From the NCBI GenBank assembly GCA_018242525.1, contig JAFEBS010000039.1:59554-123553 (forward strand): a DNA stretch of 64,000 bases, given 5' to 3'. Shown here piece after piece: positions 17,124-25,580 of this stretch. Made by a program: the position numbers and the translations under genes. The notes beneath the pieces were generated by a model that saw only the letters and a program-made list of their open reading frames with translations, made no database searches and was not told the origin of the DNA. The first letter of the stretch is position 1. Every line of letters begins with the position of its first letter. The stretch is from Planctomycetota bacterium. Its GTDB lineage: Bacteria; Planctomycetota; Planctomycetia; Planctomycetales; Planctomycetaceae.

Positions 17124-18332
17124 ATGAATCAAGCATGGATTCTGCAACTGTGCCTCTGGCTGGTCGCCCGTGGTAAAAGGGGGCAGACCCTCTCCGGGCA
17201 GTCGATCTTAAAGGTAAATCGACTGCCCTCCAAAGGGTCAGACCCCTTTTACCACGGGCTGCTGATTCTCGGCAGTCTGCTGGTTCACCCGGCTGAAGGC
17301 CTGGCTGCGATGCCGTGGATCCGGGTTTCGAATGACAAGACCGGATTCGTGACCGATGCCGATCAGCGGTTTGTTCCCTGGGGTGTGAACTACGATCACG
17401 ACGATCAAGGTCGGCTGATCGAAGATTACTGGCAGGCAGAATGGCCGCTGGTCGAGACTCATTTTGAAGCGATTCGTGACCTGAAGGCGAATGTCGTCCG
17501 CATTCACCTGCAGTTCGGCAAGTTCATGGAAACGGCGACTCGGCCGAATCGTGAGGCGCACAGGCAGTTGACTCGACTGCTGGACCTGGCAGAGCGGACC
17601 AATCTGTATCTCGATCTGACGGGACTCGGGTGTTATCACAAGCGGGATGTTCCAGCGTGGTACGACGAACTGAGCGAATCCGAGCGCTGGGAAGCTCAGG
17701 CGAACTTCTGGCAGGCCGTCGCGGAAACCTGCAAGGATAGTCCCGCAGTTTTCTGCTACGACCTGATGAACGAGCCCGTTTCGCCCGGTGGGCGCAGCCC
17801 GGCCGGGGACTGGCTGGGGCCGGCATTTGCCGGGAAGCATTTCGTGCAGCGGATTTCCCTGGATCAAAACGATCGGCCCCGACCGCAGATTGCCGTGGAC
17901 TGGATTCAGCAATTGACGAAGGCGATCCGCAAGGTCGATCAGCGTCACCTGGTGACTGTCGGACTGGTCGATTGGAGTCTGGACCGACCGGGACTGACGT
18001 CTGGTTTTGTTCCTCACATCGTCGTCGAGCACATAGATTTCCTGTGTATTCATCTGTATCCCGAGAAAGGGAAGCTCGACGAGGCCTTAAAGACTTTGGC
18101 GGGCTTTTCCGTGGGGAAGCCAGTGATCATTGAAGAGACGTTTCCGCTGAAATGCACCAGTTTGGAATTGGCCGACTTCATTCAACAATCCCGGAAATCC
18201 GCCACGGGGTGGATCAGCTTCTATTGGGGGAAGCCGATCACAGAACTCCGGAAATCACCAAAGATTGGTGACGCAATCCTGGCAGAATGGTTGGTACAAT
18301 TCGAAAAGCTGTCGTCATTAATGGTTCCTTAA
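17124..18332 (+). CDS. Secreted GH5-like glycoside hydrolase, signal peptide interrupted by element A2
   Basis: The product has 402 residues. The catalytic domain shows FVPWGVNYDHDD, NVVRIHLQFGKFME, FCYDLMNEPVSPG with the acid/base Glu, CIHLYPEKG, and KPVIIEETFPLK with the probable nucleophile Glu, the clan GH-A arrangement of cellulase family 5. The N-terminus is odd: hydrophobic ILQLCLWLVA and LLILGSLLVHPAEGLAA look like two halves of one signal peptide. Between them lie about 30 residues (GKRGQTLSGQSILKVNRLPS onward) encoded by palindromic element A2. The frame is preserved through it. Whether export still works is unclear; a start at the ATG at 17310 would leave no signal peptide. Confidence 0.8.
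   Translation: MNQAWILQLCLWLVARGKRGQTLSGQSILKVNRLPSKGSDPFYHGLLILGSLLVHPAEGLAAMPWIRVSNDKTGFVTDADQRFVPWGVNYDHDDQGRLIEDYWQAEWPLVETHFEAIRDLKANVVRIHLQFGKFMETATRPNREAHRQLTRLLDLAERTNLYLDLTGLGCYHKRDVPAWYDELSESERWEAQANFWQAVAETCKDSPAVFCYDLMNEPVSPGGRSPAGDWLGPAFAGKHFVQRISLDQNDRPRPQIAVDWIQQLTKAIRKVDQRHLVTVGLVDWSLDRPGLTSGFVPHIVVEHIDFLCIHLYPEKGKLDEALKTLAGFSVGKPVIIEETFPLKCTSLELADFIQQSRKSATGWISFYWGKPITELRKSPKIGDAILAEWLVQFEKLSSLMVP
17165..17263. repeat. Palindromic element copy A2, in frame within the GH5 gene
   Basis: GCCCGTGGTAAAAGGGGGCA followed by GACCCTCTCCGGGCAG forms the left arm, and CTGCCCTCCAAAGGGTCAGA followed by CCCCTTTTACCACGGGCTGC the right. It keeps the reading frame of the surrounding gene open and adds roughly 30 codons to the signal-peptide region. 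It is a close match to A3 at 32664-32779. Confidence 0.9.
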
Positions 18333-18385
18333 TGTCTCGCCGGGTCTAATCATGTTTTTGCCTGCGTCCAATTCAAGGATGTCAT

Positions 18386-18658
18386 GTGGCTGTCAATCGT
18401 CTCAGTGAATACGAACGGAGCGTCTTGGGGAACTTGCTGGTGGGAAACATGGCGATCGACGACGTTGCCGAGACCCTGCACGCCGATCAATTCTGCTGTG
18501 ACGTCCACTCGATGATTTATACGGCGATTCTGAAATTGAATGAGCTCGGGACCAGGGTCGACGCCGTCACACTCGCCGAAGAGCTCGACGAACGCAACCA
18601 GTTGGAAGACGTCGGCGGCGTCCGGTATATCCTCGAACTCCTCCAAGCGGTAATTTGA
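18386..18658 (+). CDS. Stand-alone DnaB N-terminal domain protein
   Basis: The product has 90 residues. ERSVLGNLLVGNMAIDDVAE, then LHADQFCCDVHSMIYTAILK and LEDVGGVRYILELLQAV match the N-terminal helical domain of the replicative helicase DnaB, which binds primase and the helicase loader. The RecA-like ATPase domain is absent: the protein stops where the linker helix would begin. It starts with GTG (an overlapping ATG at 18384 is in another frame). The stop codon lies 2 bp before the ATG of the pseudopilin gene, so it may head that operon. It could be an intact small paralog or a truncated helicase. Confidence 0.8.
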   Translation: MAVNRLSEYERSVLGNLLVGNMAIDDVAETLHADQFCCDVHSMIYTAILKLNELGTRVDAVTLAEELDERNQLEDVGGVRYILELLQAVI

Positions 18659-18660
18659 GT

Positions 18661-19347
18661 ATGCATCGCGCGGTGTATCAGCGTCGCCGAATTCGATCAG
18701 GCTTTGAGCCTGCATCGCAGTATCTCGGCGTGCGCGCGGGCTACACGATGATCGAACTGCTGCTGGTGCTGGCGGTTGTGACAGTGATCATGGCTGTCGC
18801 CTGGCCGAATGTCATGCGGATTTCCAGCCAGCAGCAACTGACGGATTCCGGAGAACGGGTCCGATCCGTGGCGTCCAGCGCCCGGGTGCACGCGATTGAT
18901 AAGGGGTTGGTCTACCAGTTCCGCTACGAACTGGGGGGAACCCATTTTCTGGTGGTGCCGTTCGAGCGCGAGTTTGAAGGGGTCAGCCCGAACGCTCGCG
19001 GGACCGGAACGGCGGCTGGTCTTGGAAAATTCAGCAAGGCGTCCGGAACGCTTCCCAAAGGTGTCACGTTTGCGGCCCCGACGTTGTTGAATCCAGGCAC
19101 CGCCGGCGGTGCCGCCGTGACGACGGCCGGGCAGCGGTTGAACAGCACGGTGTTGAGCGGCCTTCCGGATGCTTCGAAGTTGGAAAACCTGTCGTGGTCG
19201 GGGCCGATCCTGTTTCAGCCGGATGGTTCGGCGGCGGATGCCTCGTTGGATCTGGTGGACAAACGCAATCAGCGGGTCACGATCCATATTCGGGGAGTCA
19301 CCGGGGCGATCAGTGTCACCAGAATTCACCAGGCGCAGAGACGATGA
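18661..19347 (+). CDS. gspH: Type II secretion pseudopilin GspH-like
   Basis: The product has 228 residues from the ATG at 18661. The prepilin cleavage site and helix are clear: GYTMIELLLVLAVVTVIMAV, with cleavage after the Gly and a Glu five residues on. The leader before the Gly is unusually long, about 28 residues. The globular part has Gly/Ala/Thr-rich sequence, as in GspH/FimT minor pseudopilins that form the tip of the pseudopilus. Its stop overlaps the next start by 4 bp, so translation is probably coupled with gspI. Confidence 0.85.
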   Translation: MHRAVYQRRRIRSGFEPASQYLGVRAGYTMIELLLVLAVVTVIMAVAWPNVMRISSQQQLTDSGERVRSVASSARVHAIDKGLVYQFRYELGGTHFLVVPFEREFEGVSPNARGTGTAAGLGKFSKASGTLPKGVTFAAPTLLNPGTAGGAAVTTAGQRLNSTVLSGLPDASKLENLSWSGPILFQPDGSAADASLDLVDKRNQRVTIHIRGVTGAISVTRIHQAQRR

Positions 19348-19802
19348 TCCCGCTCCGGAAACCATTGACGAGTTCTCAGTCGCCAGTTCGGCGTGGCCTG
19401 ACGCTGCTGGAAATCATCGTCTCGCTGGCGATCTTTTTCGGTGCGCTGGCGGCACTGTCACAACTGGCCTGGAACGGGACCCGTGCGGGGGTTCAGGCCC
19501 GTCTGAAAACTCAGGCGGTGATTCGGTGCGAGGCGAAGCTGGCAGAAGTGCTGGCCGGGATCGAACCGCTGCAAGGCAAAAGTCGAGTTCCATTTCCCGA
19601 CAATCAGGCCTGGACCTGGAGTCTGTCGGTCACGGAGACGACGTTTCCGGACCTGTTGCAATTGGATGTCAGCGTGTCACATTCCGGGAACAGCCGCCTG
19701 GCGAACACGCAATTCACGTTGCGTCGCTGGATGCGCGATCCCAGTTTATTCCAGGCCGCTGCGTTGAAAAAGCAGGAAAGCGCGGAGCAGGAGGGGCAAT
19801 GA
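19344..19802 (+). CDS. gspI: Type II secretion pseudopilin GspI-like
   Basis: The product has 152 residues. RRGLTLLEIIVSLAIFFGAL is the type IV prepilin signature with Glu5. The short length, the CEAKLAEVLAG segment after the helix and position between gspH and gspJ fit GspI, the minor pseudopilin that nucleates the tip complex with GspJ and GspK. Both ends overlap neighbouring genes in ATGA junctions, showing a translationally coupled operon. Confidence 0.85.
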   Translation: MIPLRKPLTSSQSPVRRGLTLLEIIVSLAIFFGALAALSQLAWNGTRAGVQARLKTQAVIRCEAKLAEVLAGIEPLQGKSRVPFPDNQAWTWSLSVTETTFPDLLQLDVSVSHSGNSRLANTQFTLRRWMRDPSLFQAAALKKQESAEQEGQ

Positions 19803-20707
19803 GTGGTGTGAACCTGATCCGCCGCATTCGGACAATTCGTCCCGCGTCTGGCCGCAGCCATCAGATGGCGATGAGGTCCCCGAACTCGGCATTTACGCTG
19901 CTGGAAGTGGTGCTGGCACTGACCCTGGCGGTCTTCCTGCTGGGTGCCATTTTCACGGCGATGGATCAGTCGTGGAAGTTGACGGCCAGTGGCCGCGAGG
20001 AAATGGAACGATCGCAACTGGCTCGAGCCCTGCTGCGCAAGATCTCGCTCGACATTCGCTCGATTGCGTACGTTGCCCCGGAAACAACCGATGATTCCAG
20101 CGCGACTGGTTCGACCGGTTCGACGACCGGAGTCTCGTCGTCATCGTCATCTTCTTCGACGACGACATCGACAGACGCCACGTCGACGGAACCGTCTCCA
20201 ACCAGCATCGGCATCCGGGGAAACATGCAGCGCGTGGAAATGCATATTTCGCGCGCCCGTCGCGACCTGGAGTTTTCGGCCCAGGTCGACGGAAACAAAC
20301 TGCAGTCCCACACCAGTGATCTGCGGGCGGTGACATACCAGTTGGCCATCGCCGGTTCTGGCTCACCTGTGACCGGGTTGATCCGGACGGAAGGAGACCG
20401 ACTGGCTGTACAGCAGGTGGAAGAGAAGGGGGGAACGGCGGCGACAATGTCCGGGCAGCAGGCCCTGTCGCCCGAGGTGAATTATCTGGAGTTCCGGTAC
20501 TTTGATGGTCGCGCGTGGTACACCACGTGGGACAGCGAGGAATCGGCCCGGCTACCGCGGGCTGTGGAAGTGATCATCGGGTTTGCCCCATCACATACCC
20601 GACTCGGTCCCGCCTTGCGGGTCGCCGTCAGTGGTTCGACCAATCGGTTTCGCACGGTGGTCCTGATCCCCATTGCCGATCCGCTGCCTGAGGAGTTCGT
20701 CCAATGA
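19799..20707 (+). CDS. gspJ: Type II secretion pseudopilin GspJ-like with Ser/Thr-rich insert
   Basis: The product has 302 residues. The prepilin segment SAFTLLEVVLALTLAVFLLG lies after a leader of about 30 residues. The remainder resembles GspJ: SQLARALLRKISLDIRSIAY, and late in the protein EVNYLEFRYFDGRAWYTTWD followed by AVEVIIGF. A low-complexity stretch of Ser and Thr (about residues 98-130) interrupts the globular domain and is not typical. Overlaps with gspI and gspK are 4 bp each. Confidence 0.85.
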   Translation: MSGVNLIRRIRTIRPASGRSHQMAMRSPNSAFTLLEVVLALTLAVFLLGAIFTAMDQSWKLTASGREEMERSQLARALLRKISLDIRSIAYVAPETTDDSSATGSTGSTTGVSSSSSSSSTTTSTDATSTEPSPTSIGIRGNMQRVEMHISRARRDLEFSAQVDGNKLQSHTSDLRAVTYQLAIAGSGSPVTGLIRTEGDRLAVQQVEEKGGTAATMSGQQALSPEVNYLEFRYFDGRAWYTTWDSEESARLPRAVEVIIGFAPSHTRLGPALRVAVSGSTNRFRTVVLIPIADPLPEEFVQ

Positions 20708-22449
20708 GAGACCGCGTGAAGTTGCGTCCGCCGATCGCCTCGCGCCGTGGCAGCGTGCTGCTGATCGTGTTGGTGATTGTGGCGATGTTAACCCTGGTGG
20801 CTTACAACTATTCGCACACGATGGTGACCGAACTGGAAGCGACGACCATGTATGCCAGTGACGTCCAGGCGCGTGAAGCGGCGGATTCGGGCATCGAGTA
20901 TGTTGCCACGATTCTTGGCAATCGCACCGATCCTGCTCTGGAAAACCTGCAGCACAACCCGTCGCTGTTCATGGGGAAGACCGTGGTCCCTTCCCCGCGC
21001 GTTCGCGGAACGGCCCGATTCACCGTAATCGCTCCAGTCGAACACGGTTCGGTTCAAAACGCCATCCGGTACGGGTTGATGGATGAATCCGCCAAGCTGA
21101 ACCTGAATCTGTTGCTGAGCATGAAACTCAGTGATGATGAAATTCACACGATGTTGCTGAACATCCCCGGAATGACCGTTGAAACGGCGGATGCGATCCT
21201 GGACTGGATCGACACCGACGATACCAAGCGTCCTTATGGTGCAGAGTCGGAAACGTATGAATCGATGAAGCCTCCGTACAAGGCCAAGAACGGTCCGCTG
21301 GAATCGCTCGACGAATTGTTGATGGTCCAGGGGGTGACCCCCGCCTTGTTGTACGGTGAAGATGCCAACCGCAACGGGCTGTTGGATCCCAACGAGGATG
21401 ACGGGGATGCCAGTCCGCCGCTGGACAACCGCAACGGCGTGTTGGATCACGGCTGGGCCTCGTACTTGACGGCTCACGCCCGCGAATCGAATTTGCGTGC
21501 GGATGGACGTGAAAAGATTCACCTGAACAATGGATTGTTGACGGATCTGTACGACGCTCTGGAGGAAGAGTTCGATGAAGCGACGGCGAAGTACGTGATT
21601 GCGATCCGGATGAACGGTCCCAAGACGACACCGACCTCCGCGACCAGTAATAGCAAAAGCAGCGGGTCCAGCAGTAGCGGATCCGGCAGCAAAGGCGGTT
21701 CGAGTTCCGGCGGTAGCAAAGGATCTGGCGGCAGTCGCGGCGGTTCATCCTCCAGTTCGTCGTCGGGACAGCAGCAACAGCAGCAGCAGGCGGTGCAGGG
21801 ACTGACCAAGGCGATCGCGTCGGCGGCACTGAGTCCTGGTGGCAAGGTGACCCGGGGTGGAATCGACATCACAGCCGGGGGACAGTACCAGATCAAATCC
21901 ATCTGGGTCCTGTTTGGATCGACCGCCACGGTCAACATTGGAGGTGCCAATCAGACCTTGAAAAGCCCGTGGCCTGCCGAGGCCGCTCAATTGCAGCCGC
22001 TCCTTCCCAAGTTGCTCGACGCGCTGTCGATCACGAATGATGAATACCTGGATGGGCGGATCAACATCAATCAGGCCCGGCGGGAAATCCTGCTGGGGAT
22101 TCCGGACCTGGACGAGGAACTGGTCGACAAGATCATTGCCGCCCAGAAACTGGACTCCAATGGTCAGCCGTCGCCGGATGTGATTCAAATGCACAACACG
22201 ACCGGCTGGTTATACTTCGAGGGGGTCGTTGACTACGACCAGATGCAGACTCTGGATCCCTATTTCACGGCCCGTGGCGATGTCTACCGGGCTCAGATCC
22301 TGGGTTACTTCGATGGCGGTGGTCCCATCACACGGTTGGAGGCGATGGTCGATGGCACTCAGAAGCCGCCGCGTATTATCTTCCAGCGGGATCTGAATGA
22401 CCTGGGGCATGGTTACTCCAGGACGCAGTTGCTGCCGATTGTCCGCTGA
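20704..22449 (+). CDS. gspK: Type II secretion pseudopilin GspK-like with Ser/Gly/Gln-rich insert
   Basis: The product has 581 residues, larger than typical GspK (about 320-340). RRGSVLLIVLVIVAMLTLVA is the N-terminal helix; as usual in GspK the fifth residue is not Glu. The hallmark helix-hairpin-helix/SAM-like segments occur as LLNIPGMTVETADAILDWID and INQARREILLGIPDLDEELV. Between them an insert of about 50 residues consists of Ser, Gly, Lys and then a polyglutamine run. GspK caps the pseudopilus tip. The main pseudopilin and secretin are not in the window. Confidence 0.85.
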   Translation: MRDRVKLRPPIASRRGSVLLIVLVIVAMLTLVAYNYSHTMVTELEATTMYASDVQAREAADSGIEYVATILGNRTDPALENLQHNPSLFMGKTVVPSPRVRGTARFTVIAPVEHGSVQNAIRYGLMDESAKLNLNLLLSMKLSDDEIHTMLLNIPGMTVETADAILDWIDTDDTKRPYGAESETYESMKPPYKAKNGPLESLDELLMVQGVTPALLYGEDANRNGLLDPNEDDGDASPPLDNRNGVLDHGWASYLTAHARESNLRADGREKIHLNNGLLTDLYDALEEEFDEATAKYVIAIRMNGPKTTPTSATSNSKSSGSSSSGSGSKGGSSSGGSKGSGGSRGGSSSSSSSGQQQQQQQAVQGLTKAIASAALSPGGKVTRGGIDITAGGQYQIKSIWVLFGSTATVNIGGANQTLKSPWPAEAAQLQPLLPKLLDALSITNDEYLDGRININQARREILLGIPDLDEELVDKIIAAQKLDSNGQPSPDVIQMHNTTGWLYFEGVVDYDQMQTLDPYFTARGDVYRAQILGYFDGGGPITRLEAMVDGTQKPPRIIFQRDLNDLGHGYSRTQLLPIVR

Positions 22450-22493
22450 TTCGGCGTCTCCGGATGACTCCCTCGCTGTCGCTTCGAGTTTCA

Positions 22494-22797
22494 TCGTTCC
22501 CAAGCTCCCGCTTGGGAACGCCCGTCGTTGAAGCTCCGCTTCACGGCCCCAAGCACCCCCTACATCCAGTCACCAGATCGACCAGTCCAGGTTGGCGAGC
22601 CCAATTGCGGGCGTTGGAGTGTCTCCAATGCACTGGATCGTCGACATAGCCGCGTGCAACGGATTGTTGTGCGCACATTCCAGTGACTGCCACATCATTT
22701 CTTCGCTCGGGAGCGTCATAGAGTGATCTCCGGCCGAATGCCGATCGCGAAGCGGGGCTTCGAGGACGGGCGTTCCCAAGCGGGAGCTTGGGAACGA
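22494..22797. mobile_element. 304-bp element with 52-bp terminal inverted repeats
   Basis: TCGTTCCCAAGCTCCCGCTT followed by GGGAACGCCCGTCGTTGAAG and CTCCGCTTCACG (22494-22545) is repeated inverted at 22746-22797 with four mismatches. Each terminus itself begins with a hairpin (GTTCCCAAGC/GCTTGGGAAC). The interior of 200 bp contains one small open frame on the minus strand. No transposase is encoded, so it looks like a MITE or a cassette moved in trans. It separates the convergent gspK and tadB genes. Confidence 0.75.
22570..22719 (-). CDS. Small protein (49 residues) inside the inverted-repeat element
   Basis: The frame runs from an ATG at 22719 to a TGA at 22570 and starts MTLPSEEMMWQSLECAHNNP. 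A GGAG lies 8 nt upstream of the ATG. Codon choice looks like that of the neighbours. No membrane helix, signal peptide or known motif is seen, apart from two Cys and three Trp. I do not recognise it. It may be an unrelated old gene trapped between the repeats, a cargo gene, or a chance frame. Confidence 0.35.
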   Translation of the reverse strand: MTLPSEEMMWQSLECAHNNPLHAAMSTIQCIGDTPTPAIGLANLDWSIW

Positions 22798-22842
22798 GAA
22801 AAAGGCTAATCGCAAAGCCTGCGCCACGCGTCGGGCTGATGT

Positions 22843-23691
22843 TCAAATATCCGGGTTCAGGATGTGCCGGGCCCAGAAATAGGCGGTGACGTTCAGGGTG
22901 ATTGAGGCACACAGGAACAGCTGACCCAGGACCGTGGTAAACAGCTTTTCCGTGTTGATCGGGTCGACGACGAAGTAGTACAGCGCCAGGATGGCGATGG
23001 GGACCAGCGCCATGTACAAGGCCGACGTGCGGGCCTGAGCCGTGTCAGCGACAACCTTGCGTTCCAGTCGCTGCATTTCCCGAACGGAGACGGCGATTCG
23101 CTCGACGGTCTCATTCAGCTTCCCACCGCTTTCGCGGCTGGCTTGCATCGCGGCGGAAAACAGCGCGAAGTTTTCACTGCGCAAACGGGCTCGAGCCTCG
23201 TCCAGGCAGCGTTCCAGTGTCTTGCCCATCTGGTACTCGGCGATCACCTGTCCAAACTCCTGGCTGATCGGCTTGGGGCTTTGCTTGGCCAGGATTTCCA
23301 GTGACTGGGCCAGTGACAGTCCGGCCTTGATGGCGCTGGACAGGGAAACCATCGAATCGGCAAGTTGATCTTCGATCAACTCACGGCGTTGTTCCGCCCA
23401 GCGCTTGACCAGGTACCAGGGCACACCGAGCAGCAGTGCGGACAACATCAGTCCAATGACGGGGACGTCAAACACCAGCGACATCAGCAGGAAATGGCCC
23501 AGGGCAAATCCGCACCAGGCGATGATGGAACCTCGCAGGTGCCTGGGATAGATCCGCAACCGCTTCAGCTTTTCACGAAACGCCGCTTCGACACGGTCAA
23601 CGACACTGCCAAAATACGGACCGCCAGCCCACGCCAGCATTCCGACGGAACCCCCGAAGAGCAGCGAACTGAGCAGGACTTCCGGGGTCAT
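22843..23691 (-). CDS. tadB: TadB-like inner-membrane protein of a Tad/type II secretion system (GspF fold)
   Basis: The product has 282 residues. After an N-terminal helix and a paired helix (WCGFALGHFLLMSLVFDVPV), the conserved T2SSF domain is seen: LADSMVSLSSAIKAGLSLAQ, MGKTLERCLDEARARLRSEN, ASRESGGKLNETVERIAVSV. Two C-terminal helices follow. TadB and TadC form the platform on which the CpaF ATPase drives Flp pilus assembly. It overlaps the upstream ATPase gene by 4 bp. TadC and the pilin are not found nearby downstream, since the mobile element and gspK follow. Confidence 0.88.
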   Translation of the reverse strand: MTPEVLLSSLLFGGSVGMLAWAGGPYFGSVVDRVEAAFREKLKRLRIYPRHLRGSIIAWCGFALGHFLLMSLVFDVPVIGLMLSALLLGVPWYLVKRWAEQRRELIEDQLADSMVSLSSAIKAGLSLAQSLEILAKQSPKPISQEFGQVIAEYQMGKTLERCLDEARARLRSENFALFSAAMQASRESGGKLNETVERIAVSVREMQRLERKVVADTAQARTSALYMALVPIAILALYYFVVDPINTEKLFTTVLGQLFLCASITLNVTAYFWARHILNPDI

Positions 23692-25580
23692 TTCCCCTCG
23701 TCTCCATACAGGAATTCCAACTTCAGCAGATTCTTGGCGATCAACGAATCGACAAACGTTGGCAAATACCCGGTCGGATGCAGGATCTGGCCGTCCCGGA
23801 AATTGTAGATATCGCGCACGATCAACGCGCCGCGGTCGGTGTCATACCCGGCGATCTCGCTGATCTGCGAGACCTTGCGGCGGCCCCCCGGCAGGCGGGT
23901 GATCTGGACCACCACGTCGATGGCGCTGGCGATCTGGCGATGAATCGAAACGACGGGCAGATCGACGGCCATCAGGACCAGCACTTCCAGACGCTTGATC
24001 ACATCATCCGTGCTGTTGGCGTGGACGGTCGTCATCGATCCATCGTGGCCTGTGTTCATGGCCTGGAGCATGTCGAGAGCCTCGGCCCCGCGACATTCCC
24101 CGACGATGATCCGGTCGGGCCGCATTCGCAGGGCGTTTTTGACGAGATCGCGGATCGAATACCCCCCGGCCCCTTCGACGTTGGCCGGTTTGCTTTCCAG
24201 CGTGACAACGTGATCCTGGTGCAATTGCAGTTCGGTGGTATCCTCGATCGTGACAATGCGTTCCTTGACTGGGATAAAGCTGGACAGGATGTTCAGCATG
24301 GTGGTCTTCCCGGTGCCGGTTCCCCCGCTGACCAGGATATTGCGGTGGTCGATCACGCAGGACCGCAGGAACATCGCGGCGGAGGAGGTCAGCGAGTCAC
24401 GCTCGATCAAGTCATCGACGGTAAACCGGTGCGCGGGGAATTTTCGAATGGTCAGGCAGGGGCCGCGCACGGCCAGGGGAGGGATGATGGCATTGACGCG
24501 CGAGCCATCGGCCAGTCGCGCATCCACCAGGGGCTGACTCTTGTCGATCCGGCGACCGACCTGAGCGACGATGCGTTCGACGATGCTTTCGGTGACCTTG
24601 TCCGAGATGAAGCGGCGGCCGGACAGTTCCAGCACCCCTTCTTTTTCCACGAAGATCTGGTCACTTTTAACAACCATGATTTCGCTGATGGTGGGGGCTC
24701 GCAGCAGATCCTGCAGCGGCCCATAGCCGAAAACGGTGTCCTTCAGATCCTTCTTCAGAGTCCGCAGGATGACGTACTTGCGCATCTCGCGGTGCAGGTG
24801 CGGCCGTACGAGAGGGAAGATGTCGGCGAATGTCGCTTCGACGCGGCTGATCCGGGCACTCAGGTCCGGCTCGTCCTCGATCTTCATTTTCTCCCGCGCG
24901 AAGATCAGCAGGTTGTGCAGTTCGGTTTCCCGTTCGGGAACCAGCGTGGCCGGCAGATCGAATTCGTTGTAGGTCAGGCGAGTCAGCAGGTCCAGGCCGG
25001 TGCTGCCGCCTTCGAGGATCAGTTGATTGATCAGCAGGTCTCGCAGGGTCAGCCCGACAATTTCTTCCAGCAGCGGTTCATTTTCGGGGCCGAACAGATT
25101 CAGCTCGCGGCAGACATCCTCGATGTTGCGTTCCAGCAGAACAATGGTGTCGGCGTCGCCAGTCCGTTCGTTTTCGATTTCGTACAGATCCAGCCGTTCG
25201 AGCAGCTTGCGGTGAACCCTCTGATTCAAGTCGCCCATGATGGATCGCAGATGGGCTTCCAGTTCAGTGCGGCTGATGGCCGAGACTTCTTCGGACTCGA
25301 ACGTCAGGGAGTACGGCCAGATGCGAACGGTTTCGCCGGCATTGAACAGGATCGAATTCCCACCCAGGACTTCATGATCCCCCACCAGGCAGCCGTTTAC
25401 CCCGACGTTTTCCAGTTTCAGCTTGCCGTTTTCGCGCGAGACGACGGCATGCCGTTTGGACACCAGCGGGCTGTTCAGGACGACAATGTTGGAGAGGTCG
25501 CGGCCAATCCGAATTTCGGACGAATCCGATTCGATCAAGACTCGCTTGGCCTCGTGAACCTTGTTGAACCAGATTTTCAT
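23688..25580 (-). CDS. cpaF: FHA-domain CpaF/TadA-type secretion ATPase
   Basis: The product has 630 residues from the ATG at 25580, where the FHA fold begins (MKIWFNKVHEAKRV). The FHA domain (about residues 1-95) shows the phosphothreonine-binding pattern IRIGRDLSN and SPLVSKRHAVVS. The CpaF region contains VFGYGPLQDLL, the Walker A GGTGTGKTT with Lys425, an Asp-box (IVTIEDTTELQL), and GECRGAEALDMLQAMNTGHD. This hexameric ATPase powers Tad pilus assembly; the FHA domain suggests control by Ser/Thr phosphorylation, fitting the kinases encoded close by at 26550 and 29314. Confidence 0.92.
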   Translation of the reverse strand: MKIWFNKVHEAKRVLIESDSSEIRIGRDLSNIVVLNSPLVSKRHAVVSRENGKLKLENVGVNGCLVGDHEVLGGNSILFNAGETVRIWPYSLTFESEEVSAISRTELEAHLRSIMGDLNQRVHRKLLERLDLYEIENERTGDADTIVLLERNIEDVCRELNLFGPENEPLLEEIVGLTLRDLLINQLILEGGSTGLDLLTRLTYNEFDLPATLVPERETELHNLLIFAREKMKIEDEPDLSARISRVEATFADIFPLVRPHLHREMRKYVILRTLKKDLKDTVFGYGPLQDLLRAPTISEIMVVKSDQIFVEKEGVLELSGRRFISDKVTESIVERIVAQVGRRIDKSQPLVDARLADGSRVNAIIPPLAVRGPCLTIRKFPAHRFTVDDLIERDSLTSSAAMFLRSCVIDHRNILVSGGTGTGKTTMLNILSSFIPVKERIVTIEDTTELQLHQDHVVTLESKPANVEGAGGYSIRDLVKNALRMRPDRIIVGECRGAEALDMLQAMNTGHDGSMTTVHANSTDDVIKRLEVLVLMAVDLPVVSIHRQIASAIDVVVQITRLPGGRRKVSQISEIAGYDTDRGALIVRDIYNFRDGQILHPTGYLPTFVDSLIAKNLLKLEFLYGDEGK

